From NCBI RefSeq assembly GCF_043951865.1, contig NZ_JBINJF010000011.1, positions 1-64,000 on the forward strand: a DNA stretch of 64,000 nt, written 5' to 3'. The notes beneath the pieces were generated by a model. It was not told where the DNA came from, made no database searches, and was given only the letters and a program-made list of their open reading frames with translations. Position 1 is the stretch's first letter, and every line of letters starts with the position of its first letter. Origin of the DNA: JAMQKA01 sp043951865 (GTDB lineage Bacteria; Bacteroidota; Rhodothermia; Balneolales; Balneolaceae). Positions 9,494 through 17,752 of the stretch are shown piece by piece. A program made the translations under genes and the position numbers.

Positions 9494-12400
9494 TCAATCC
9501 GGGTATTGTACCCGGTATTCATCTTTTCCCTGTTCATACGGTACCTGCTGGAGGGTTCCATCGAACCAGTGTATTTCAATTGCTGAAGGAGTCCCCGATT
9601 TGCCCATCACCTGTGTAGCACTGTTTTGGGACCAATACCCGGAACCCGCCTGTATTTCGCGGTAGGGGCCTTTGGAATCATCCTCATACAACAGCCTGAT
9701 TCCTGAACCAATGCCATCCCTGTTGGCCGGCGGCCCAATCAACTGGATTCTTATACCCTTTTTATCTGTTTGATTAAGGTACAGTTTGGTTGAAGCCGCG
9801 TTTTGTGAGACAGCCAGATCTATTTTTCCATCCTTGTTAAAGTCACTTAATGCTGCCCCTCGTTGTTCTCCATAAACTTTTATTCCTGTTTTATTACCAG
9901 AAACTGGTTCGAATGCTCCTTTCCCATTGCCACGAAGCCATAAGCCTCTGCCGGCATCTAATCTCGCTCTTTTGGGAGGGACCCCGAAAAAGTTCTGGCT
10001 CAAAAACAAATCTTCATTACCATCATTATCATAGTCAGCCACTCCGGCGTAAAATCCATTGCTCCACTGGGCTATATCCGGTAGCGGATGGGGTGAAAAC
10101 TTTTGTCCTTGATTTATAAATACCATGTGTTGTAGTGTATTGATCTCTTTAGAAGATATATTCTTCAAGTTCCTGTCAAGAATATCCTGCAACGAGGACT
10201 GGGCAAATTTTGTATGAGATTGAATGCTCCTTGTAATAGCGGAAAGGGAGCGGTCCAAATCGTACAGTTGTCTCCTTGGTACATAGGACGCAACATTTTC
10301 ATCAAAATAGGCTTCTAGTATTTCCATACGGCGATCTTTGTCGAAATCATCGTAATAAATCTTGAATGGTTGTCCCGAATAAAGTTGATAACTGCTATTG
10401 AGACCGATATTCGTAGCCACGATATCCGGCCTTCCATCATTATTAAAGTCTCCGGTAGCGAGCCCTTGCCACCAACCATTGAATTCCTGAAGTCCGGCTA
10501 CCTGGGTAACCTCTCTGAATTCCCCTTCCATATTTCTAAAAAGTTTTATGGCTCCCCACTCAGTACTAACCAGCAAATCTGGATCTCCATCACGGTCATA
10601 ATCAAAGAAGACTGCGGAAGTTACCAACCCAATTTCACGTAAAGTTTTCGAATTGATCTCATCAAGAGTGAATTCACCATCATCATTTGTAAATAAACGA
10701 GAACTAGCATCCATCGGATAATGACCTGGGACAAAGCGTCCGCCGATAAACAGGTCCAGATCACCATCTCCGTCATAATCGGCGGCAGCAAGTGGTCCCG
10801 TGGATGAAAAAATTGGAGGAATATTTTTTTCGCTGACAATCTTTCCGTGATCTAAACTGTAATTGCTGGCGGAAACCGAACCAGAATATTCCCTCTCATA
10901 ATTAGATTGACCGACAATTATTTTCGTTTTCTCCTCTTCTGCCCAGCCCAGTATTGCAGTTTGATCTCCGGTACTTTCTTCCGTTAACGCTCCAAGATTC
11001 TTAGGCAGGAATGAACTATTACCTAAATTTTCGAATATCCGGAGCTCCCCACCCTTTCCACTTGAAACCAAAAGATCATCATCGCCGTCTCTGTCATAAT
11101 CGATCCAACTTATGCCAGGCCCCAATTGACTTAATTTATTGGGCAGAAGCGGTTGTACATTAAAATCGTTAAAGTTGTTTTCGTGGTGAGTATGATTTAG
11201 GTGAAAAGATATGTCTTCGAATAAATAATTATTATCCCCAGGCGATTCCTGTTGATATATTTCTCCATCTTGAGGCTCTTGGATTTCGTAAACTGTATTC
11301 GCTTTCACATTATCAATTTTGGTTTTTTCCCCACTCGGCCACAGAACAATTATTGTATAATTCTTGACATCGGGATTTGCAGCAAATACTAACTCAGAAG
11401 AAGAGTCGGATAAATAACTACCTCCGGCTACCACTTCATCTTCCTGAGTAGCAAAGCCACCTTTTAATTGCACTTTGGCTCCTATTCCTTCGGTATTTGG
11501 AGCTTTGCCTTCCAATCGAACTGCTATTCTTGATTTCGTATTTGTATTCTCATAAAAAGCGGCTTGCTGATTGAACCGGTTCATTACCAAATCCAGATCA
11601 CCATCTAAATCAAAATCGGCGGATGCCAATCCCTGTGAAACATCCTCTCCTCGGAATCCCCATTCCGTACTTTTATCTTCAAATGTTAAATCCTGATTAT
11701 TCCTGAAAATTTTGTTTGGAAGTTGAAGGGATGGAAATTCAAGTAAAAAATCCTGGGTTTTATCACCCGATTGAATCATACGCCTGCCAAGCCGTTCCTG
11801 GGTGTCCATGTCCTGAAAATCTGCAGCATTACCCGTAGTAATTATCAGGTCCTCATACCCGTCAAGATCTACATCTAAAAAACGGGTTCCCCATGACCAG
11901 CCGGACGCTTCGAGGCCACTAAAATAGGCTATTTCTGCAAAGGTATTATCTCCCCTGTTAACATGAAATGCATTTTGCACAGCCAGTTCCTGATGGTTTA
12001 GATCTTCTGTGGAATTTACAAACGGACTTTGAGTTACAAATTGTCTCAGCCTGTTTTTATGGTACTGACTCAACATTTCTGTCGTAAAGATATCGGTATA
12101 TCCATCCCTGTTTACGTCAGAAAAATCAACTCCCATAGATGCCAGGCTGAACTTTCGAATTGCAATTTCTTCGATTGCCCTAAATGTTCCATCTCCCTGA
12201 TTCATCCAGACCCGATCGGGGGTCCAATAGTCATTACAAACATATAGGTCTGGCAAATTATCCCCATTCAAATCTTGGAATTTTGCCGTAAGTCCCCAGT
12301 CGCGCGAAAGTCCTTTGGGATTTCCATCTTTTGTCAGAAAACGCTCTTCCGTATTTTTTACTTTTTGAAAAGTGCCATCACCGTTGTTAATAAAAAGTTC

Positions 12401-13195
12401 ATCTACTTCTCCCAGCTCCCGCGCATCATAATTACCATCATTTTTAATCAAAACATAGTCTTGGTCGTAGGGCGGCACCAGTATTAATGAATCAGCATTT
12501 TTTCTTGTAATATTTTCCAATACCAGCTCATTCAAGCTGTATATATCTCGGGTGGATTTTACTTTATAATTTGTAACGTACAGATCCAGATCACCGTCTC
12601 CGTCAATATCGGCCAAAGCCATAGTAGTACTTCCATTTCCGGGGGTTAATCCACTATCTTTTTTTAGAGTAAAATTGCCTTTCCCATCATTGATATAAAG
12701 GGCATTACCTCCATCAAAACCTGTTATCAGTATATCAAGATCACCATCCCCGTCAATGTCTTCTAAGGCAACACCGGTGGTTAAATAGTTATCATGAGCA
12801 ACCCCAGATCGCTGAGTGATATCCTTGAAATCCATCCCCCCCATATTTTTATAGAGCTTATTGGGACCTTCAAGCTGGGCAAAATAAATGTCAGGTAACC
12901 CGTCACCGTCCACGTCACCTGTAGCCACACCTGACCCAATAAAAAGGTTGCGATTTTCTGCCATATTCTGTTTAGATAAATAATTTGTGAAATCAATATT
13001 AGTATGCGAGTTGGATAGTTCTTTAAAACCAACCTTTCCCCAGAAACCCGGATCCAGCTGAGCCCACCGATAACCTTCCTCTTGATTCCATTTTAACTTT
13101 TCATCAGAATTACAACTCATAAGGAAGGATGCCATCAATATAAATAGCGTTATATTAATCAAACTTTTAAGATTCATATAAGATCGAATATTCAT
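9494..13195 (-). CDS. Lipoprotein with VCBS repeats and two ASPIC/UnbV domains
   Basis: 1233 residues. The signal ends in a lipobox (MASFLMSC, Cys28). At least ten FG-GAP/VCBS motifs follow (DVDGDGLPDIYFAQ, DIDGDGDLDILITG, DLDGYEDLIITTG, DYDGDGDLDLFIGG, DFNKDGKIDLAVS). Two ASPIC/UnbV-like modules can be recognised: one near residues 560-630 (GIGAKVQLKG...VVAGGSYLSDSSSELVF...WPSGEKTKI) and one at the C-terminus (GIGSGIRLLYEDD...IQAGSGYWSQNSATQVMG). Having both is consistent with an internal duplication of a CRTAC1-like unit. It is likely a calcium-binding surface propeller protein. This family commonly accompanies SusC/D and sulfatase genes, but its molecular role is not established. The 3' end overlaps a possible TTG of the symporter gene. 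Confidence 0.85.
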   Translation of the reverse strand: MNIRSYMNLKSLINITLFILMASFLMSCNSDEKLKWNQEEGYRWAQLDPGFWGKVGFKELSNSHTNIDFTNYLSKQNMAENRNLFIGSGVATGDVDGDGLPDIYFAQLEGPNKLYKNMGGMDFKDITQRSGVAHDNYLTTGVALEDIDGDGDLDILITGFDGGNALYINDGKGNFTLKKDSGLTPGNGSTTMALADIDGDGDLDLYVTNYKVKSTRDIYSLNELVLENITRKNADSLILVPPYDQDYVLIKNDGNYDARELGEVDELFINNGDGTFQKVKNTEERFLTKDGNPKGLSRDWGLTAKFQDLNGDNLPDLYVCNDYWTPDRVWMNQGDGTFRAIEEIAIRKFSLASMGVDFSDVNRDGYTDIFTTEMLSQYHKNRLRQFVTQSPFVNSTEDLNHQELAVQNAFHVNRGDNTFAEIAYFSGLEASGWSWGTRFLDVDLDGYEDLIITTGNAADFQDMDTQERLGRRMIQSGDKTQDFLLEFPSLQLPNKIFRNNQDLTFEDKSTEWGFRGEDVSQGLASADFDLDGDLDLVMNRFNQQAAFYENTNTKSRIAVRLEGKAPNTEGIGAKVQLKGGFATQEDEVVAGGSYLSDSSSELVFAANPDVKNYTIIVLWPSGEKTKIDNVKANTVYEIQEPQDGEIYQQESPGDNNYLFEDISFHLNHTHHENNFNDFNVQPLLPNKLSQLGPGISWIDYDRDGDDDLLVSSGKGGELRIFENLGNSSFLPKNLGALTEESTGDQTAILGWAEEEKTKIIVGQSNYEREYSGSVSASNYSLDHGKIVSEKNIPPIFSSTGPLAAADYDGDGDLDLFIGGRFVPGHYPMDASSRLFTNDDGEFTLDEINSKTLREIGLVTSAVFFDYDRDGDPDLLVSTEWGAIKLFRNMEGEFREVTQVAGLQEFNGWWQGLATGDFNNDGRPDIVATNIGLNSSYQLYSGQPFKIYYDDFDKDRRMEILEAYFDENVASYVPRRQLYDLDRSLSAITRSIQSHTKFAQSSLQDILDRNLKNISSKEINTLQHMVFINQGQKFSPHPLPDIAQWSNGFYAGVADYDNDGNEDLFLSQNFFGVPPKRARLDAGRGLWLRGNGKGAFEPVSGNKTGIKVYGEQRGAALSDFNKDGKIDLAVSQNAASTKLYLNQTDKKGIRIQLIGPPANRDGIGSGIRLLYEDDSKGPYREIQAGSGYWSQNSATQVMGKSGTPSAIEIHWFDGTLQQVPYEQGKDEYRVQYPD

Positions 13196-13220
13196 CCCTT
13201 AATCAATTTAAATTTCTAGC

Positions 13221-14816
13221 TTAGTGTATTTTTTGCCATGATATGACACCTACCCGTCCCGCCCATTTTTTATATTTATTTATGAGGTTTTCAACTAGTT
13301 GAGGATGTTCATTACTCACATCATTTAATTCCGTTCGGTCTTTCTCCATATTGTAGAGATGCCACTCATTTTCGGGATATTGAGAAACCAGTTTCCACTT
13401 GCCCGATCGTACGGCACGATTGCCTTCATGCTCCCAAAAGAGGATCCTGCTTTCTGTTAATTCACCGCCTTTCAAAATGGGAGCCAGGTTTATTCCTTCC
13501 GGCTCCAGGCGTTTTCGATCTTCATAATTCATCGGGTATTCGACGTCAGCCAAATCCAGCAGCGTCGGCATGATGTCTATGACGTGACCAACCTGATTGT
13601 TAATCCTCTGCCCCCTGATCTCTTCCGGCCAGTGAACAATCAGCGGTGTGGCAATCCCGCCCTCATGAACCCACCGCTTGTACATCCTGAACGGCGTATT
13701 GCTGACATTTCCCCAGGACGCTCCATAGGCTTCCCAGCTGTTCCGGGAACCGATCGGACCGTTCGCCCCTTCTATATTCCAGTCGTCCAGATCTACCGAT
13801 ACAGCCCCGTTGTCTGACAAAAACATAACCACCGTATTGTCATACTCGCCGATATCCCTGAGCTTTTCCAGTATCCGCCCTATTCCCTGGTCCATGCGGT
13901 CAACCTGAGCGGCGTAGACCGTCATTTTCTTCTCAAGCGTATCTTTTTCAGATTCCGAGAGCTTCTCCCACTCTTTTACCCTTTCGTCAGGAGGAGAAAG
14001 CTTCAGGTCATCCGGCAAAATGCCGAGCTCTTTCTGGCGCTCCAACCGCTGCCGCCGGTATTCATGAAATCCCTTGCAATACGTACCGTGATATTTGGCG
14101 ATATCTTCTTCGGGAGCCTGCAGTGGAAAGTGCGGGGCGATGTGGGCTACATACAGAAAAAAGGGCGAATCGCTGTTCCGGTGCTCTTCCAAGAACCGGA
14201 CGGCATAATCATTAAATGCATCGGTGGAATAAAATGAAGCCGAATCAACCTGTACAACTTTGTCATTCAGCATCACGTTCCGGTCGATCAAAAACGGGTA
14301 AAAATAGATGCCCCCTCCCTTGGGCACGCCGTAAAAATGTTCAAAGCCCCTGTTTTGCGGCCAGCTTTGCTCGGGTTCTCCCAAGTGCCACTTGCCGGTC
14401 ATCATGGTCGTATATCCGCCGTGCTGCAGGGCTTCAGCAAGCGTTACAGCCTTATTATTTAAGTACCCCTGGTAGGATTCATAACCTTTATCGTCGGTCA
14501 TGTGACCAACGCCGGCCTGGTGCTGATACAGTCCGGTAAGCAACGAAGCCCGGGTGGGCACGCACCGGCCCGAGTTATAAAACTGCGTCATGACAAGTCC
14601 GTTTCTGGCCAGCTGGTCGATATTTGGTGTTTCGATTTTCGATCCGAAATACCCGATATCCGAAAAACCCATGTCATCGGCCATGATGAGTATAAAATTG
14701 GGTTTTTCAGTATGGGTAATCTCATTTGAACAGGAGACGATAAAAAAACCCAGGAATAGCAAGTACAGGAGTAATGAGCTCAGGCTATTTTTTATAACAT
14801 TATTTATAAAAAACAT
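13221..14816 (-). CDS. Arylsulfatase (S1 family), lipoprotein
   Basis: 531 residues. A lipoprotein signal ends at Cys29 (FFIVSC). The sulfatase fold starts at PNFILIMADDMG with the metal-binding DD pair. The formylglycine site is C85-V-P-T-R, matching CxPxR, so Cys85 is expected to become formylglycine through the anaerobic or aerobic maturase encoded elsewhere. The TGKWHLG and MFLSDNGA motifs complete the active site. The N-terminal sequence resembles AtsA-like (S1_4-type) arylsulfatases. It would desulfate oligosaccharides in the periplasm or at the surface. It begins 3 bp after the displaced stop of the GH2 reading frame at 14820, so the two were one operon. Confidence 0.93.
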   Translation of the reverse strand: MFFINNVIKNSLSSLLLYLLFLGFFIVSCSNEITHTEKPNFILIMADDMGFSDIGYFGSKIETPNIDQLARNGLVMTQFYNSGRCVPTRASLLTGLYQHQAGVGHMTDDKGYESYQGYLNNKAVTLAEALQHGGYTTMMTGKWHLGEPEQSWPQNRGFEHFYGVPKGGGIYFYPFLIDRNVMLNDKVVQVDSASFYSTDAFNDYAVRFLEEHRNSDSPFFLYVAHIAPHFPLQAPEEDIAKYHGTYCKGFHEYRRQRLERQKELGILPDDLKLSPPDERVKEWEKLSESEKDTLEKKMTVYAAQVDRMDQGIGRILEKLRDIGEYDNTVVMFLSDNGAVSVDLDDWNIEGANGPIGSRNSWEAYGASWGNVSNTPFRMYKRWVHEGGIATPLIVHWPEEIRGQRINNQVGHVIDIMPTLLDLADVEYPMNYEDRKRLEPEGINLAPILKGGELTESRILFWEHEGNRAVRSGKWKLVSQYPENEWHLYNMEKDRTELNDVSNEHPQLVENLINKYKKWAGRVGVISWQKIH

Positions 14817-14819
14817 GAA

Positions 14820-15089
14820 TTACCTTTTTACAGTAGTGGGCTTAGAAAGTCCGAATTTATTTTGGACACGTATTTCATACGTATAGCTGGCATTAGGCGA
14901 AAGCTGATCCAGAACCAGATACTTTACTATCGCCCTGTTGAAAAACACTTTCCTTTTACTGAGGTCTCCCTCCCGAATAGTCACTTCATATCCGGTAGCT
15001 TTATCTACAGGGTCAATTTTTATTATCGTTTTGTCCCCATCTTCAATAATACCGTGCACAATCGGAGGAGAAGGGGGGGAGATCTCCAT
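14820..15089 (-). pseudogene. Out-of-frame FN3 C-terminus of the adjacent GH2 gene
   Basis: This open frame encodes about 89 residues (PPSPPIVHGIIEDGDKTI ... YTYEIRVQNKFGLSKPTT) with the pattern of a fibronectin type III domain. It is related to the two FN3-like repeats at the end of the GH2 protein. It overlaps the GH2 frame at a run of seven G (15073-15079; C on the coding strand). Deleting one base from the run joins both frames as DLPPSPPIVHG. The fragment's stop lies 3 bp from the next gene's ATG, the spacing expected for an intact upstream gene. It is therefore the third FN3 domain of GH2, displaced by a +1 change rather than a separate gene. Confidence 0.8.
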
Positions 15090-17727
15090 CAGGAGTCACG
15101 GAAACCTCGTGTGACCACTCACTGGCGAATCCCCATTGTTTGCGATTACGTATCTTATAATAGTAAGTGGTCCCATTTTCCAGGTTGGGAACCTGAAGAA
15201 CACCCACATTCCGAAGTCCAATCGTATTAGTGTAGTTTCCGGGTGACGTTCCATATTTCACTTCATACATGTAGTCAATTCGATCAACAGAATATCCCAC
15301 AAAAAAGGATTCATCGGCCGGGGTTGTATCCCGAATAATCGGCGGGAGCTCATCCTCATCCAGCTGTATATCAATGATTTCGGTGGGTTTGCTTTCTCCG
15401 GCGTTATTGATGGCGATCAGCTTGACGCGATAATTCTCCAGTTCTTCCAGATCATTTAGCTCGATGTAATCATTAATTGTGGGGCTGGTCTGCCCGGTAA
15501 ACCCGTCTATTCCGTAAACTGCTTTATAGGCACCGGCATTATCGACCGGTTCAAACACAATACGGGCACTATTGCTGGCCGAGTGAACGGAGATGACTTC
15601 CGGAGAGTCGGGCGGCGTAAAATATGTGGTCGTATCACGAACCGAATACTGCTGGGGATCAAGCAGATCAACATGGAGTTGATCCACATCAGATTCATCC
15701 CATCTAATATTTTTTTGCAGGTGATCGTCGCCGGGATTTATTACTGGAAGCTGTTCCAGCCCTCCATCCAATATCTCTCCATTTTTGTCGGCAACCGTCC
15801 AAACCAGGGTGTATCCCTTTAGTGTATAGGCCGGTATATCCAGGTTTCCTCTCGGGGTTAGCGAAATCTCCGCGCTACTTTGATTATTATGTTTGACAAC
15901 AAACCGCTCAACAGGAGCATGTTCTCTCCGATACGTATAATAGGCCCGTTTTTTTTGCCTGTGCACATCCACCACGCCCCAGGTTCGGTTTTGGGAAGGC
16001 GGTGTCGTCCAGGTGGGGCCGGCTTTCCAAAAACTACGGTAGTCGTTGAACGTCCAGAGTGAGGCCCCGACCATATAGGATTTCCCCCGGAATTCATTAA
16101 GTAGTTTTTTGCCGTTGATATGAGCTTCATTCAGGTTTTCATCATTAAGATGATCTCCGTACTCCGACATGAAAATCGGCTTTCCCGGGTGCAGTTCGTG
16201 GGCTTTTTCCACTCTCTCGCTCCAGTTGCCGTACGCGTTAAACATGATCATATCGGAAAATTCCACCGGATCGACTTCCTGGTGGTCGGCAGAGTGCGTG
16301 ACATAGATGGCCAGCCTGGTCGGATCCAGCTTCCTGACCTGGTCGATAGCCCCCTCTACGTATTCCATTACTTTGGGATTACGGTCTGTAAACCCGATTT
16401 CATTGCCCACACTCCACCCGATAATAGAGGGATGGTTGTATTTCACCTGTATCATTTTATTCAGCCAGTATTTCGGCAGCGGGTGTTCCGGGTCCACCAT
16501 GTTGTCTTTCCCCCAGAGCGAAACCTCTTCAAACGTCATGATTCCTTTCTCATCCAGATAATCCAGGAATTCTTCCGGCAGCGGTAGGTGACTGAGACGG
16601 GCCATATTCGCACCCAGGGCTTTCATCATATCCACATCTTTTTTGATACGCCACAAGGGAAGCGTGCTGCCGGTCGTTCGGTCTTCAGGTACCAGGTTGA
16701 ACCCGACCGTTCGAATGGATTCACCGTTTAAATGAAGTGATTCTCCAACCACCTCAATTTTTCGGATGCCGAAACGGTCTGAAAGTTGGTGTACCGGCTT
16801 GCCATCCCTGTAAATCCGAACGATGCATTCATACAGGTTCGGATCGTTGAAATGCCAAAGATCGACATCTCGGGCAGCAAGAGTTAGTGACACGTTTTGT
16901 TTGGTGGTATCTCCCGGTTCAATTAATAATGAATTGTCAAGATTACTTTCATCGGAATGCCATATCCTGCTGCCGTTTCTTTTTATAATGACTTCATATT
17001 CAACCTCGTCCTGTTGATCCGACTGGTTACTAATCGATAAGGCAACATCGATATCGGCGGTACCTTTGTTAATATCCGGTACCGAGGTAATGTGCTGGTT
17101 CTCCAGCCTCGTTTTATCGGTAATTTCCAGCCATACGGGACGACGGATACCGCCCCAGTTCCAGATGGCACCCCGTTTGAAGGTATTGTCTGCCCTTACT
17201 GCGAGGGTGTTTTCTTCCCCGAACTTCACCTTGTCCCGAATATCAAACCAGAAAGGTAGAAATCCCACATGATGTTCGCCGATATGCTCGCCGTTGACCC
17301 AAACCTGGACGTCGTTGTACACCGACTCGAAATACAAGCGTATCGCCCGGTCACGCCACTCTTCGGGGGCCTCAAACGTCTTTCGATACCAGGCTTTGCC
17401 TACGTAATCGGCGTACTCGTTTTTCAAATCCCAGTTACCCGGAACCTCCATTGTTTCCCAGCCTTCAGTGTCCAGCGACGATCGATACCATTCCTCAGTT
17501 ATTCCAACGTTGTATAGGTCGGTTTTGAACTCCCATTCTCCATTGAGAGCGGTTTTGTAATTGCTGCCGTTTTGACCGATAGCAGTATTTGCTACAGCGA
17601 AGAAGAAAAAAATTACAAGAACTACAGCTTTAATTCTTTCGGCTGTAGATATTGAGTAACATTCCGGCTGATACCAATAAAACTCACATTCTAGGCTATT
17701 AAAAAATTTTTGAAGCATATCTTTCAA
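15043..17727 (-). CDS. GH2 glycoside hydrolase with C-terminal FN3 domains, frameshifted
   Basis: 894 residues as read. A membrane-like signal at about residues 32-51 ends in AIGQ. The GH2 sugar-binding jelly roll covers about 55-205 (WEFKTD, VPGNWDL, AWYRKTF), the Ig-like domain about 205-335, and the TIM barrel about 335-640. The predicted acid/base is Glu443 (GNEIG) and the nucleophile Glu522 (SEYG). FN3-like repeats follow from about 715. Family activities include beta-galactosidase, glucuronidase and mannosidase; the exact activity is not deducible. The tail DLPPFSSDCARYY is an out-of-frame ending caused by the 15073-15079 homopolymer. The intact gene would span 14820-17727. TTG at 17727 and ATG at 17718 are both possible starts. 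Confidence 0.9.
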   Translation of the reverse strand: MKDMLQKFFNSLECEFYWYQPECYSISTAERIKAVVLVIFFFFAVANTAIGQNGSNYKTALNGEWEFKTDLYNVGITEEWYRSSLDTEGWETMEVPGNWDLKNEYADYVGKAWYRKTFEAPEEWRDRAIRLYFESVYNDVQVWVNGEHIGEHHVGFLPFWFDIRDKVKFGEENTLAVRADNTFKRGAIWNWGGIRRPVWLEITDKTRLENQHITSVPDINKGTADIDVALSISNQSDQQDEVEYEVIIKRNGSRIWHSDESNLDNSLLIEPGDTTKQNVSLTLAARDVDLWHFNDPNLYECIVRIYRDGKPVHQLSDRFGIRKIEVVGESLHLNGESIRTVGFNLVPEDRTTGSTLPLWRIKKDVDMMKALGANMARLSHLPLPEEFLDYLDEKGIMTFEEVSLWGKDNMVDPEHPLPKYWLNKMIQVKYNHPSIIGWSVGNEIGFTDRNPKVMEYVEGAIDQVRKLDPTRLAIYVTHSADHQEVDPVEFSDMIMFNAYGNWSERVEKAHELHPGKPIFMSEYGDHLNDENLNEAHINGKKLLNEFRGKSYMVGASLWTFNDYRSFWKAGPTWTTPPSQNRTWGVVDVHRQKKRAYYTYRREHAPVERFVVKHNNQSSAEISLTPRGNLDIPAYTLKGYTLVWTVADKNGEILDGGLEQLPVINPGDDHLQKNIRWDESDVDQLHVDLLDPQQYSVRDTTTYFTPPDSPEVISVHSASNSARIVFEPVDNAGAYKAVYGIDGFTGQTSPTINDYIELNDLEELENYRVKLIAINNAGESKPTEIIDIQLDEDELPPIIRDTTPADESFFVGYSVDRIDYMYEVKYGTSPGNYTNTIGLRNVGVLQVPNLENGTTYYYKIRNRKQWGFASEWSHEVSVTPDGDLPPFSSDCARYY

Positions 17728-17752
17728 TTAAATTAGATGGTTCCTTCAATAT

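Noticed and set aside
9456..9497. TTG start of the symporter overlapping the upstream stop codon
   Set aside because: It adds 14 residues not typical of the family; the ATG at 9455 gives a normal SSS N-terminus.
9600..13000. Asp/Gly-rich DNA periodicity as a nucleotide repeat
   Set aside because: It reflects encoded VCBS/FG-GAP loops with varied codons, not DNA-level tandem repeats.
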